Assembly: GCA_900088475.1 (NCBI GenBank)
Contig: FLMG01004027.1
Span: 537 to 37,771, forward strand
DNA length: 37,235 nt
Origin: Hyphochytrium catenoides
Taxonomy: Eukaryota; Sar; Hyphochytriomycetes; Hyphochytriales; Hyphochytriaceae
Direction: 5' to 3'
Shown here: positions 21,101 to 32,525 of the stretch, piece by piece
Numbering within the stretch: the stretch's first letter is position 1
Layout: each line of letters opens with the position of its first letter
The notes under the pieces: model-generated
What the model saw: only the letters and a program-made list of their open reading frames with translations
What the model was told of the DNA's origin: nothing
The model's database searches: none
Position numbers and translations under genes: made by a program

Positions 21101-24100
21101 AAACCTAAAATTCGAAGTCTGGAGGTGAAAGACACAATGTCTAACGCTTCTGTTACATCCTTAAACACCTGTGGACTGCTGCCCCTTCTTCCTGTCACGG
21201 AGGCGAAGGGTCAATGGTTAGAATAATGCGTTGAGCCACTCATGGACTGTTATTTCATTCCTTCCCCTAGATAGCGCTTCATCTTGAGCGGCGCTCAGCC
21301 TTTCTTATTCTCCTCTGATTTGCAACTATGTGCTAATTTCTAAAAGATCAGTACCATACAAGCTCGAGTTCCTCTAGGCTTCTCACAAAAACCAAGTTGC
21401 CCGCATTACTGACCTGAAGAAAGGATAACCTCTAACGTGTCCAGTACCGTCCCGTGTAGCAGAGCCCTTTCAGGATCTCCCTGCATAGCAAGCTTTCTTT
21501 GTCAGTAGTGAAGTCGACCGATTATCCTTTTATGATTACAAGGCGCTCTTCTGGGGGTCAGGCCAAGGGTAAAGCAAAAACTCAACACAATTGTTCCTAT
21601 GTCGGCAAGCATTTAGACTCTGATACCGGTTGCACTCCGTCGTCGTCATCTTCAGGATGGGACTCCAGTACTGCATTTGCCAGAAGCTGTGGGTGTTCAT
21701 CTACCAGGAGGACCTTACGGTTCGCCGTCTCATATCGGCTACCCTTAGAGTCTGAGGCCAAACTTAACTGCCAATGATGGGACAGAGATGAAGAATCGGG
21801 CGGGAGGATGGGGATAGCAGGAAGACGTGGTTTAAAACTGCGTGCGAGCATTGTTATGGCGAACAGTGTGAGTTAGGTCCGAAGGCATTCAACGGAGTCC
21901 AGAGGAGGATGCACTAATGTAAATGACATCGCAAGGCTCGTTATCCAACTAACCATTGCTTTAGTCACTTGGGCAGCTGCGTGCGCAACTTCAGTGTTTG
22001 AAGATGAGAGAAGCTTGAATACCGCATGTACTCCCTTCTTGCTCTCGGCACTGAGAACAGCCTCAAAGCCCGCACGGGTGTAGAGGATCCTATGCAAAGC
22101 CTGGAACAAAAAGCGTATGGATGGTTTGAATGGGGGAGCTGCCCGTTGGTTTCTTTCCTTTCTGTTTGAATAGTGCATTTTGTTACACCTAAGTCACCAG
22201 GTCGCTTATAAGCTAAAGCGTAGATCGCCCTGATCCCGGACCATTCTTTTCAGTCTCCCGGACTTCCTACTCTCCGTAACCATCGTAAAGAGAATTTCCT
22301 CCGTCGGCTACTTACCAAGAGAATGATGACAAGCGTGCCTTCAGGTATCTCCATGTCTCCCTCGATGAATTTGAGTAGGACACCCAAAGCACGTCGATCC
22401 TGCCCATGCGAACAGGTTAGGCGCAATTCGGAAGTGCCGCTATCAAACTCCCAATCGCTGTTAGTCAGTGCTTCTCTGTGTTATCTTGCCTCTCTTTTCC
22501 TTGTATCTCTTTCTGTCCTAAACTTAGGGCCCTACCTACTACCATATTGATAATTGCATCTCTATTCAGCGCTGCAGCCATCTGCACTGACTTACCTTAG
22601 ACTTAAGGCCCCGCACTCCAACGTTAACGTTAAAATCCAACAACGTTTGGTCTATCTGATCCACATCTTTAGCAGAAGTCAGGGCTGAGGGTGTTGAAAG
22701 CGGAAGGTTGTTGTTAGCTGTAAGGTTGAGATAGAGGTTAAACGAGTGCCCCTTCCAGACATACGCCCTTATAGACTCATTTTGTTCTGCTGTCGCTTCC
22801 TGTATGAGAAGTTCCTTCCCTGTCACAGCGCTGTGTCCTTTGCTAATCTACTGGGTTCGGTTCGTATGTATTGTGACACATACCGCTTGACGCGCTACTT
22901 ACCCCATATTTTTTTGAGGAGGTAGTCCTCATACTCTGTATGAGGTTGACTGGATCTTGTGCCTTCTTTGCAGCCCAAAGGAGTCTCGCGTTCTGACCAG
23001 GAACAAGCAACCTATCTCAGGCAACCCATAGGAACCAGAGGTGAGGGTACGGCCGTATGTTAGCCAAGAGGATGACAAGCCGTTTAAACGTACAAGCTGC
23101 AGGTAAGGAGATTGGCAGCCACGTGACACTTCCCTTACCCTGCTAGCAGCGCACATGTCAAATACATTCGAGAGAAAGAGCTCCCTTGCTCCCTTTGCGG
23201 AAATCTTCGAGACACCTCCTGCCACTTCTGAAAAGGAAGGTGGAGGTATCTCGGGGTCGGCAACCGAGTGTACCAAAGCTCTTTCATCCTCTTTAGAAAG
23301 TCTTGATAGGCCCACGCTGCAAAAGGGAGGGGGCGCGTGTTAGGATTGGTTACACCATAGTAGCGCAGGTAATAATCAAAGGATGGACATGGCTTTCACA
23401 ACGTCCTTAGCATGATAGAAGGAGAGCGCATGGAAGAGAGTGGTGAAGTAGTCGCGGCAAAATCACTCACTACACGTCTGCACTTCTTTGCGACACCACA
23501 CAAGGGCTCGTTTGATACTTCTTCAAGCGGCCGTCCCGGAGCTCGAAAGCAAACTGACAGAATCCTGTCCCCGTCGGGTGCTAATAGCAATGACAAATTT
23601 GAAGGAGTAAATCTCATAAGGTCCGTGACTTTGGGATATTACGGCTTACGAGTCCAACCACGAAGCACATTGCAAAGACAACGTCATATGAGAGTGAGGA
23701 TCTAGCGCAGTCTCAAAGGTGGCAAATTCAGTGATGGTCACCGTACAACTGAGGTGCCGGTACAGGGGAGTTCTAGGCCAGAATACAAGGGAGAGCAAGC
23801 GGGCTAGGTGCAGATGGCGGCTTCCAGATAGAGACATATCTCAAATTACCTTGACAATATTGAAAATGTCCCCTACAGCGAATTGCGCGCATATCCTCTT
23901 AGTGTCTGGATCTCTCTCCAGCACAGTTGTCGAGGTAAGTGCAAGCACTCGCTCAACTAGGGCCTAGATATAAATAGAGTTAGATGCAAACCTCTTTTAA
24001 CGTCGGCTTGTTCTCCTTATAACATCACAAACCCATCCCACGGGGTGATCGCATTAGGAGCTCATTGGACTCTCACGGTCAGACCTTATGCGGGGGTTAC

Positions 24101-26008
24101 TTTTCAAGACTCCACGGTAGGCGACACTCCTGCTCTAACCGTACAGTCTTTCATCCGGCGCATCTAAGTTGGGAGCTATGGTTTATTTCTTTTCAGACGA
24201 AGACCGTACCTTGCTACCCTTGCTAACCTTGAAGACTGGCATCTGAAACGTTACCGGGACTGGAAGATCAAATGTTGCCGTTAGGGCCTCGTACTCCCAA
24301 GCATCCTCCACTTCTTCCACTCTCAAAGAGATTGCCAGCCAAGAGCGGAGGTTGTTCCCAATTGCTAAAAGACGAAAAGCACACAGACGCCAATAAACGA
24401 GTTAAGGGGTATCCGAAACAATGAAAGGGTTGCCCAAGCTAAGGGTGCGAAAATTATAATAGTATGCGCCATCACAACTAACTCTTGGTCTGAAGAGACC
24501 AAAGAATGGGAGGAAGTTGTGTCCACGAAGTGCCCCAAGCATGGTACATGGCTACTTCGAGACAAAGGCAAACTGTATATAGCCCCGAAGACTGAGATAA
24601 CACGTGAGGTGGAGACGAATGATGACTTAGGGAGGCAAGAAGGGTAAGTGGTAGACGTAGAAGAAGTAGAAGTATGACACCAAGCAAAGGCAAACTGACT
24701 GACAGCCCTACCCTGTATGAGAGCTTCTCTCTCCTCACACCAGTATCTATGCACCCTGTTGTTCTGGAAGTAGAGAACCAATCCCGCGGGCTCGGAGCGA
24801 AGACGCTGTACTTTGACGATGTCCATAAGGAGAGTTGATGATAGAGTGGAACCCGTTCTCTTGTCAATTCTGCAGGAAGCAATCATGGCAGGAGCGTGAC
24901 TTAGGCAGCGGCAGCCTGAAGACGAGTATCGAATAGGGTAGGAGAATGTACAAGAGAGAGAACCCCAAAAAGGCTGAATAAAGGTAAGGGACCGAGCAGG
25001 AGTATCATTTAGGTCCTGGAATACGTTCAGCCAAGGGGAGGCATAAAAACTGAGAAAAAAATTTGAGAAACAGGACGTCCCCGTGCTATCTGTCAGAGCC
25101 ACGATGTACCTCTCGAGAGTACTGGACCGGACCGCCAGCAGAACATCGACCGTAACGATTCGCGTTGATGAACTGTCAGAGAGTTAATGAGCATGAAAAG
25201 GTATCGAAGTGAGCCAAAAGGAGCTCATAACGGTGAGAGATGCAAGACAAAAGAAGGCTGTCTAGGTTCAGATTGCGTAAGGGCAAGCGCTGAGGAGCTG
25301 GACCTTTCGCAAAAGTCAATTTTAACAACAGGAGAAGTGACCTCAACCATCTTGCAAGTGAAGATCGTCAGAGTAACTACCTCTTCGACGTGCTAAGCTT
25401 TTTGGCGGGGAAGGTACTGCCAAAGAGTCCGAAAAGGTTGGGCTTTATCTCTCCGCCTTCTCCCTCGGGCAACTGCGACAGCAGAGGGCCAGACTGCTCT
25501 CTAAGCTTACAATAGGCGGATATGAAGGCATTCCTATGGCGAGAGGTGTAGGTCTCTTTGCTCTTTCCTATGCTCATGGTAAAGCCCTTCTCATTATTCA
25601 CATCAGGAGCCAATGTCACGTCCTATAAGCAGAGCATTACACAGGGAAGAAGTGAGAGATGCCGTGAACGAAGAGGTAGCGGAAATATGGCGGCGAGCGG
25701 ACAGAGAAGATGACAGAAGACATTGTTCCAGCGTTGGAAGTGAGTTAGGCGCAGAACTGCCCGCTAAACCCTACTAGAACCGGGCGGGTAGATACCTTGA
25801 TGTCACTGTACGCATACTTCTCCTTGATGTCGCCACTACTGGGGTCGATGACATAGAGATACTGAAGTGAAAGGGCCAGTATCCGCTTCGAAGACCGGAG
25901 GAAGCCCTGTCGAGTCACAAAGAACTGGGCACAGACAGCTTCTCCTGTCCTTAGGCGCCATCCCTCATCTAGGGAGGAGCCAGAGAGACCTGGCTTCGTC
26001 TCAGTCAT
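10805..26008 (-). CDS. RME8: RME-8 / DNAJC13 / GRV2 homologue without a J domain
   Basis: Homologue of the endosomal protein RME-8 (human DNAJC13, Arabidopsis GRV2/KAM2), which works with Hsc70, sorting nexins and the WASH complex in endosome sorting. I matched it block by block to animal and plant RME-8 from the N-terminal region (VTRQGFLRSSKRILALS) to the C-terminus (SPVWGSYK, like SSVWSAFK). Well over 30 exons span 15 kb; about 24 exons from 26008 to 17864, and several further on, have mutually consistent phases. Recognisable markers are VLALTSTTVLERDPDT, LLDFNVNVGV, RRISSQLVALLIHEN, the IWN-type repeats DLIWG, DTPELLWG and TLVWTEETREE, and EYPDWPIRD. Where the J domain should lie, exons join directly across a 104-nt intron (see separate entry). 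The start is the ATG at 26008, since an in-frame TAG lies 19 codons upstream. A few exons (near 23.1-22.9, 21.2-21.0, 17.6-17.3, 16.1-15.9 and 14.7-14.0 kb) are not resolved. Length is roughly 1,800-2,000 residues, shorter than the about 2,240 of human. Confidence 0.88.
15129..15232 (-). other. RME-8 intron at the J-domain position
   Basis: The exon 15398-15233 encodes DLQVEGYYLRNLLD, EYPDWPIRD and AINCWANPPEGGKQ, the segment just before the J domain in animal and plant RME-8. It ends at a complete codon. The next exon begins at 15128 with VVDFQFLATVARFF and continues to about 14762 in the region that follows the J domain (DLKYAAADAVVLVEAV, LLFRRYSDES). The intron is only 104 nt and starts GTAGGC on the coding strand. 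A J domain needs about 200 nt, and neither the intron nor the flanking exons encode a His-Pro-Asp motif. Confidence 0.8.
15601..17219 (-). other. RME-8 block before the J-domain position, second IWN repeat
   Basis: Readable exons are 17219-16952 (acidic KEEEEEEEDDEDSS then SSASYISFSSRFLQAD), 16596-16537 (NPSIVPRLYRTGIFYYLL, human NPQLPRLYLSGVFFFIMM), 16286-16151 (RNIPLVAIVLKETHLRQKFE, human NVLPVARFLKYTHTKQAF) and about 15850-15601 (AVILFLVRYESEAFSAAFF then DTPELLWGQAMRERL, human FDTPEAIWSSEMRRL). The GYF-like segment expected around 17.65-17.3 kb is poorly resolved: an open stretch with ADSPDETLRPSSLP and SWSAGLKNAP lies there, but I cannot fix its 3' splice. Confidence 0.75.
17864..20841 (-). 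other. RME-8 middle block: exon map and first IWN repeat
   Basis: Exons with agreeing phases: 20841-20731, 20567-20451, 20156-20073, 19880-19784, 19648-19526, 19334-19171, 18937-18800, 18763-18665, 18502-18382, 18194-18091, 17999-17864. RRISSQLVALLIHEN and RRCFPPPLIG match human NRQLSRHLVGLW and KRILPPGLLAYL. PEFFERIQQSHHQKDLIWGQ is the first IWN repeat (human FGQDHARSNLIWNF). VRWNSQAFELRREWLKGE with VGPYFLALLLDEEEN match WNHHEFEVKYECLAEEI and GDYYLRLLLEEDEN. 19648-19526 carries a small internal Ser repeat, KSSSKLLVSKSSSRLL, absent from animal RME-8. 17999-17864 is an acidic linker. Confidence 0.85.
21414..26008 (-). other. RME-8 N-terminal block: exon map
   Basis: Exons with agreeing phases: 26008-25796, 25622-25381, 25172-25110, 24869-24712, 24364-24210, 23963-23850, 23580-23474, 23316-23139, 22842-22596, 22399-22316, 22100-21954, 21767-21627, 21480-21414; one exon between 23139 and 22842 is unresolved. 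Exons 1-2 give the membrane-binding N-terminal fold (SLQYLYVIDPSSGDIKEKYA). 23963-23850 encodes VLALTSTTVLERDPDT, almost the same as the human VLALTETCLVERDPAT block. 22842-22596 contains LLDFNVNVGV (human FRFNANISYSGV). 22100-21954 encodes an armadillo-like repeat, ILYTRAGFEAVL to SSSNTEVAHAAAQ (human RRLVASKAGFLAF). Confidence 0.85.
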
Positions 26009-26994
26009 TGTGAGCTGCTGATAACTCTCTCCTTGCACGCCGTTTCGGCCGTCAGTCACTCGCTATTCTCCCTATTGAGTCCTAGCTAGAAGCCGATGGA
26101 TACGTGTACCGGCAAAGATCGTCATCCGCCTTTCTTCTGTCTCGATACGAGTCCCATTCTCTGACTCGTCTTCATGGCAACCGCCTGCCGCTTCTGGCAG
26201 AGCCTACTTTCTACCGCTGGCCCTGCCATTCAGGACAGGGGCCTAGAGGCAGATTGACCCTTCCTCTATCCTGCATCGTACGCTCTTAGAAGAAGACTGG
26301 GAACCTGCTGGGAGCTGTGCACTAGCGGTGATGCGGCGGAGTCAAACAGGCGAGGGATCAGAAGGCGATGAGGTTGAGGATCTTGACAGGAAAGCTTCTT
26401 TCTTCTTCCGCTTTTCGTAGCTTCCCCATCATAGTTCCCATGTGAACTTGTGAGTTATTGTCGGTTTCTACCATCTGTTGAGTAATAACTGTTACATAGC
26501 AGCAACCTAGGCGTTATCTACCAGTATTATGCCGATATTTCACGGTGTTTTTCACGTAACCATTTTACTGTACGTTGGTAATAAACGTTTATGATATTCA
26601 ACTGGGAACTATTGGACGATTCTTCTGCTCTATCCTCCCACTTCTATGAAGATTAGATTGCCTGATGATGGCTCTAGCCGGGTTCTTCTCCATGCGCTTG
26701 AGGAAGAAGCTTCGTACAAGTGAGCCTTTCACCATCCAGGCTACTGCCGGCTCCAGGCAGTGTGTCCTCGTTGCTGGGCCTATGTTGGGCCTTCAGCGGC
26801 TTGAGGCAGCAAAGGTGTGGGCCTTTTATCTGGGTCCAAGTGTCGAGACGTGTCGAGACTAGTCTTATTTGAACGGGAGCAGGTCACTCTTCTTACGTTT
26901 CAAAGACCAGGGCACAGAGACCTGCTTGCTTCGCCTTTGTCCTTGGCGAAAGACGCAATGCCCTAGCATAGCCAGTAAATAGAAGTTTGGCTCA
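26009..26994. other. Intergenic region between RME-8 and ODR4
   Basis: Both flanking genes are on the minus strand, so this holds the RME-8 promoter and the ODR4 3' end. The stretch 26440-26640 is AT-rich, with AATAAA on the plus strand near 26580. A 66-codon plus-strand frame at 26665-26862 resembles nothing I know and is not called. Confidence 0.5.
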
Positions 26995-29624
26995 TCAGCG
27001 ATACATAGATAGTATCACGCTGATCAGGATGGCCACTAGTGCGAGAAGGATAGCTCCTATGGTAAGAGTTATATTGAGTCCTTTGGGCTTCTCCTGCTCC
27101 AGTGCTGCTACTGGCTGCCCTTTGGCTTGGACATTGGTCGCACTTGGAAGCATAGCTGTGGACGATAGGTATGTCAAGTTCCCTTCGCTGGCGGCTTCTT
27201 GAAGAAATTGGTCCCCTCCTGAACTCGGGTCCGCCCAAGTAACGCCTGTCCACGTGGTCAGACGTACAGGGTGATTAAGGGCAAAACTCAGAATAGTACT
27301 GCCGGATTGGTCATATCACCTCAATAGCGAAGTATATTGACACCGAAAGTCGAGAGGGGACCAAAACAAATGGGAGAGAACCGAAGAAACAATCTGTTCA
27401 GGCCGGCGGCTGATAGGTAGAACCACAGCCGTCGATGAGAAGGAGAGAAGGAACTCATAAGAGATCGCAGCGTGCCCTATATAGGGAGATAGGTGAGGTG
27501 CGATGGTAGAGAGATAGAGCTGAGGATGAGAAAAGAGGAAGACGAGATTGCCGGTAGTGCTATCATAGCTAGGAGCACATTAGTCACGAACCCAGTATCT
27601 CGTAACAGCTGGTTATTGCCTCCTCAATGCTGTCGTCCGGCATGAGGTAACAGCCAACGCGGAAGGTCCTGTCATTTTCTCCAGTTGAAGGGCGGGGCCA
27701 AGGCGCTAGATAACGACGAGGAAGGTGCACGGCACCACCCTTAACTAAAGGGATGCGATCCACACAGTGCAGGATATCTGGCGGATATGTAGCAGGGGTA
27801 ATAGAGAGGCCCAGTGAGAGAGGTACGCCGTCATAGATGCAGAAGTGAGAGATCAAGCTAAACGCCAGGCAGAGGCAGGAAAGACTGCTCTATGGTTAGG
27901 GAATCGCCTGACACCATAACGGCCATAAAAACTGCCCTTACCAGCTTCGAAGACGGACTCATCCTCAGCATCTATTTCGTCTTCCTCTATGTAATCTTCA
28001 AGACCTCTTTCCCAATCGTCAGACAAAAGTTGAAGTCTACTGTCAAGACTTCGGATTAAATCTTCTCTGATGAAGCGCTGGATACGGGCATCCGTCGCCT
28101 CCTGTGACGGTCAGAGAGTTCACTAAATCTGCAATACCTTTCTCAGTTCTTTCCAGTCTTCACAACCCTCTCATTTCTCAGACGATTGACCATCCCTTCT
28201 TTTTCCTCTGAGGAGGTGTCTCCGTCTCCCGCATACGATAGCCTCTGGGCTTACCTTCTCATGTACGTAAGCTATGACGTGTATGCTGCCAAAGACTCTC
28301 ATGGTGGTTGGCGAACAGAAAGACAGCTCTCCAAGACTAGTAGACATCTTATATCGGCTTTCTGGGTCTAAATAGACGTCCACCCGCCTACAAGAGAGAC
28401 TAGGAGCTGTAGAATTGTCGTTCGCTCGTCTCTTGCCTTCTTTCCGTCTTCCTGAAGGCGAAGTGTCTCGAGGGACCACCAAGGCGTCTGCCATCGTCCT
28501 GAGGTAGTCCTTAAAGGCTTTATCACAGTTCGACTGTTTTTCTCTCAGGTCATGCAGAGCATCCTCTATCGCCGATGAGCTCCTTTCGAGTGATTTATGG
28601 CCCTCTGGAGCTGCGTGATCTTTGACTTTCGAAGGGTTCTGGATTGTTACTGCCGTGTCTATATCTACAGTGCCATCGACGGCCGTAAACTTTGATAAAA
28701 TATGCTGCCACTTGAGCTGTGCCGGCTGCGAATCGCAAGTTGAAGTGATGATGAGGCGCAGAAGAGAGTTGGGAGAGATTGTCAAACAACGGTCAAGAAT
28801 AGAGCGATCACAGAGGTATTGATTCGTCCTGACCTGTAGGTCTGATAGGTTTCCCTTTCCGATCCTCAGAGTGTACGCGCTGGTCCTGACACTAAGATGT
28901 AACAAGTACAAGGACGAGGCTTGCCCTTCGTCCTCTCCGTCTGCAATGTTTACAGGAAGAGTTCTTGCTTCCCTCACAGCTAATGCATGCTGCCTAGTTG
29001 TAGACAGGGCATCGTTTGGGCTCTCAGACGATAAAACGTACACGCCGATAAGAGAGAGACCGCCAGGAAGAGAACGAGCGACCTGTCGGGCGTGCTCTTG
29101 AGTCCAAATGCGGGGAAGATCCTTCAATGACTTCACGGCTTCACCCTCTGGCAAGAGATTTAAACGTCATCTACGTTAGCATGCAAGTGGTTCGGCTAGC
29201 GCTTGAAACAAGCAAAGGCAGAAACGAACAAACTATAACCGGGAGCAATAGAGGTCTGTCTAAAGCATAAACAGACGACTGAGCAGCAGAGCAGCCCATC
29301 ACGACAGCTGTAACCGCGTTAAAGCAAGCTACTATGAAACATAGAGAGTGGAAATTCGTGGGCAGTGAGTCGTGAATGGGCTATTTACCATTGGCCGGCG
29401 GCGTGGGTACATGGAAAAGGACGTAGTCTTTATCCTCAGCTCCAACCTAAGGAAAAGGTAGCCGCGTCAACCTAGCGGAAGGGACTGGTCTGGGGCATTC
29501 CTAGAGGAAACAAGCTTCCGCATACCTGTCCAATAAGCAGACCAAAGGCAAAGGGTGTCCGTTCTTGCACAGCTCCATCCAGAGTGCGCTGAATACTCTC
29601 ATCTATGAAGCACATAGAAGGCAT
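26995..29624 (-). CDS. ODR4: ODR4 homologue, C-terminally anchored ER membrane protein
   Basis: Homologue of C. elegans ODR-4 / human ODR4, an ER membrane protein that promotes folding and traffic of some receptors and that anchors the UFM1 protease UFSP2. Six exons with agreeing phases: 29624-29526, 29446-29389, 29147-28255, 28101-27942, 27744-27592, 27245-26995, giving 537 residues (human is about 454). The N-terminus carries TPFAFGLLIGQ (human AFVSGLLIGQ), then WTQEHARQVARSLPGGLSLI (human WATEHACQVSRMLPGGLLVL). The middle has FGSIHVIAYVHEK (human GAVKCRAYIHSS) and REDLIRSLDSRLQLLSDDW. Near the end are LPRRYLAPWPRP and VGCYLMPDDSIEEAI (human LPYRVFVPLPG and CDYKFDDESAEEI). One hydrophobic segment close to the C-terminus (ITLTIGAILLALVAILISVI) fits the tail anchor. 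The extra length lies mainly in a Ser/Arg/Lys-rich stretch of exon 3. Identification rests on this order of motifs. Confidence 0.9.
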
Positions 29625-31163
29625 GGCGATAGTGCTCCTCCTCTAAGACGGGTTCCTGTCAGCTTGCACGTTGATCTCGGCGAATGACTGCCTCCTAGCC
29701 CCTGTCAAGTATGACCGCTGCGCCTACAACGTCATTCACCAAGCGTCTGAGGCGCCACAGCGTTACGCTACGCCGTAAAATCTCCTAAAGAAAGTAGCAC
29801 TATGCAGACGATGATGCTTCAAGCTGGCTTCTCACGAAGCTCAACATTAGATTGACAACAGAGATTCTGCAGAAGCTGCAGACACCATGAGAAGTGAAGT
29901 GAAAAGCCCATACACGAAATAGAAGTCGATATTCCGAAAAGGAAGGCCAGGCGCCGAGTGCAGCTACTGCTTACCTCAATAGTTTTGTCTCATAAAGTCT
30001 CCTCACTTCGAATTTACTATCCTTATCCTAAAATAAAACTCGCATTGATGATGCTTCATCAGCAATCTGGTTCTTCCTTTCTTCGCTCATCTTCAGCGGC
30101 CAATAGTTCTACTATGGCCTTTATGACCTATGACAGACTCAACGCAACGAAGATCATCGCTTGGCCTCGGTGCTTCTCCTTCAATCCATCAAGGACCCCT
30201 CTGTCTGCAATCTTCATGGTAGCTCTAGCACTGAGGCTTGAGATCCTTGCGGGAAGGGCGGCACCCTTAGGCTACGGCATGATCTTCATTTAAAGTGCTT
30301 GTGAAAGAAAGAGAGATCAGGAAGAAGGTAATGGACAATTGGTCGTCTAATAAGCTGGATGTAAGAGTAAGCGTCATCTCCATCGCTATCATCTCGTATA
30401 GTCTCTCTCTCTCTCTGTCTTATTCATGCGGTTTTCTACATTCATAGGGGATGGCCATTATTGCTGCTGAGGCGGGAAGCACTATGGATAGAGCCCAATA
30501 CTACCATGAATGCCTTTAAGAGGACGATGATGACAGTAGTTAGTTAGAGAAGAAAAGAAGTGACAAGCGACGACATCATCTTGCCTTCCCTTCTTATTCC
30601 TCTCATTTCTCCCTGGGAGTTTAGCAGCAGGAAGCCCGGCTAACGAGGAATGCCTTTAGAGAGAGAAGAGGTGATGCTGGCTGAATCGTCCATCACCTTA
30701 GTACTTAGGATCTAAGGTAAATCTGTAAGTAGACAGAAAATAGAGACGGAAGCATGAGTCAATGGTCTGACCTATTGATAATACTCTTGGTCGATATTGG
30801 CGGACGGAGGGGAAACAGAGAGCTCTATGCAGCGACATTAAGCAAAACAGGGAGCAGCAAGTAAGATTAGAGACAACAGAACGCTTGGTAGTAGAAATAT
30901 GAGACATATTTGAAGAGAAGCAACCTGGTTAGAGCAGCCCCAACAACGGCATCTATCCTCCCAAGGACACTATCATTAACAGACTATGGTCACTAGTCGC
31001 TGTCGCTCGGTGGAGAGCAATGTCTCACTTAAGTGGTGCCCCTGACCAAGCTTCAACGAGGGCCGAAGACGCGCCGATAATCACTGAGCACATTACCGGC
31101 AGCACCCTTGTTATCGATAAGAAGCCGTTGAGCGAAGAAGAGGTCTGAGAATGCTACGCGCTA
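29625..31163. other. Intergenic region, no supported gene
   Basis: About 1.5 kb upstream of ODR4. A plus-strand frame at 29958-30293 and a minus-strand frame at 30698-30907 have no recognisable features. A short CT run sits at about 30402-30417. The phrase GAATGCCTTTA occurs at about 30508 and 30650, followed by similar GA-rich sequence. Confidence 0.5.
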
Positions 31164-32525
31164 TTATAAGAATTCTGCGATGGTCTCCTCGATGGCTGTG
31201 CGATACACTCCTTCCATTCTATGGTGCGCTGCACTCATTGTGACCAAGGTCGGTTTAATGCCCGCAGATCCGCAAGAGTCCCTAGTGAGGCCCCGTGCAT
31301 CCACATGGTATCCACCATCTTCCTCTGTTTCAACTTTATAAGGTATTCCCCAGTGAGTGAAGGCAGGAGTGATGCCATCCGCCTTCACCGTCCCGAACTG
31401 GCAGGTTATCCAATCCTCGCCGTGGAAGAACCGGTGCTTCTGGATTAGACCACCAAGCTCGAGCTTTTTGAACAAGTCATCAGCGTTGAACGCTTGATGA
31501 ACTTGCGGAAGACCTCTCGGCTCCCCAAAGGTCAGGACACGTATTCTCGTGTCAGCGTAGGTTCTAGTAGCCATTTCTTTCTTTTCACTTCTTTCTCTCG
31601 CCGTTGCTTTTCCGTCCTTGCTGTTCGCTTCGTCGGGCATAGCCGTCTTGTCTTGCTCGACAGTAACAGTCGCGCTTTCAGGGTTCCTGTTTAAGTATGG
31701 GTCACTATACATTTGCCGCTGGATGTAGTCTGTCAGGACTATGCCAGCAATGGAAGCAATGGCGCCACCTCGAGAATGTCCGGTAAGAATCACCCTATGA
31801 CCGATGCAGAATGACTCATAGAAGTTGAAAAAATCGTCTTCAAACTGTGCATAGCCAATGTAGAAGCCCCGGTGGACCTTGCCCGTGTTATCCTTCGCGC
31901 CGTAGCGCTGCATACTGCTCAGAGATTTGTCAAAGTTTCCAAACATTTGGGGTGATCCGCTTGTCCCGCGCCATGCAAAGACACAAACAGTCTCCTGACC
32001 GTCATTGAAGCGGGAGAAGATAGCGTAGTCGCCACTTGTTCTGCCCGGGACCCTTTTAAAGGCTAGAGGACTGGGATCACCCACTGTTGGCCATCGATCT
32101 TCATAGTACACGATGGAAGCGTAGTCCGCAGCCAAAAGCGCGGCATCCACTTGTCTTCGGTTATCATTCCACGGGAGGAGGTACTTCATTCTCTCCTGAC
32201 TTGAAGGAGCCTCTGTAGCTCTGGCTTTCTCTGTTCTCTGCGTTTCCGAAGGTCCTCTGAGTATCTGTTTTTTTGAGTTCTCCTGATGATTAGACCACAA
32301 AGGCTGTTGGCTTTCTGAGTCCATTCTGGTTGGGTCCTTTGGCGCTGATGACACCCCAGGCTGGTCTTTTACTGTTGGCTCTGCAGTGCCCTCGTTCTGT
32401 TCTAGTAGTTCGCGTGCCAGGTTAAAATTGGGTCTAAGGTTCATGGCTGCCCTTGCCCTGCATAGAAAAGCAACCCCCACTGCCAATAGGAAGCACGCAG
32501 AGCAAAGAGACTTTAGATGAACCAT
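31164..32525 (-). CDS. Secreted class 3 lipase (alpha/beta hydrolase), intronless
   Basis: Likely triacylglycerol or phospholipid lipase of the Lipase_3 family. The ATG at 32525 gives 453 residues. Residues 1-27 form a signal peptide or anchor (LKSLCSACFLLAVGVAFLC followed by RARA), then a polar linker to about 115. The lipase fold starts near 125 (DAALLAADYASIVYY). Motifs are VCVFAWRGTSG (oxyanion side), the nucleophile elbow VILTGHSRGGAIAS with Ser251, TFGEPRG, FHGEDWIT with the probable catalytic Asp371, FTHWGIP, and AHHRMEGVY with the probable catalytic His434 or His435. An insert rich in Lys, Glu and Asp (about 270-325) separates the nucleophile helix from the TFGEPRG strand and is longer than in fungal lipases. 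Entry to the secretory pathway is inferred from the hydrophobic N-terminus. No introns are present, unlike the neighbouring ODR4. Substrate cannot be told from sequence. Confidence 0.9.
   Translation of the reverse strand: MVHLKSLCSACFLLAVGVAFLCRARAAMNLRPNFNLARELLEQNEGTAEPTVKDQPGVSSAPKDPTRMDSESQQPLWSNHQENSKKQILRGPSETQRTEKARATEAPSSQERMKYLLPWNDNRRQVDAALLAADYASIVYYEDRWPTVGDPSPLAFKRVPGRTSGDYAIFSRFNDGQETVCVFAWRGTSGSPQMFGNFDKSLSSMQRYGAKDNTGKVHRGFYIGYAQFEDDFFNFYESFCIGHRVILTGHSRGGAIASIAGIVLTDYIQRQMYSDPYLNRNPESATVTVEQDKTAMPDEANSKDGKATARERSEKKEMATRTYADTRIRVLTFGEPRGLPQVHQAFNADDLFKKLELGGLIQKHRFFHGEDWITCQFGTVKADGITPAFTHWGIPYKVETEEDGGYHVDARGLTRDSCGSAGIKPTLVTMSAAHHRMEGVYRTAIEETIAEFL

Noticed and set aside
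24365-25102. A 245-codon open frame on the minus strand
   Set aside because: Its middle (IDKRTGSTLSSTLLMD to EREALIQ) is a real RME-8 exon, but the rest reads through both flanking introns; the borders 24869 and 24712 have proper GT-AG sites with matching phases.
10805-26008. Initial idea that the large minus-strand gene is a BEACH/LYST or VPS13-type giant protein
   Set aside because: No BEACH or VPS13 motif was found, and the blocks match RME-8/GRV2 in order from the N- to the C-terminus.
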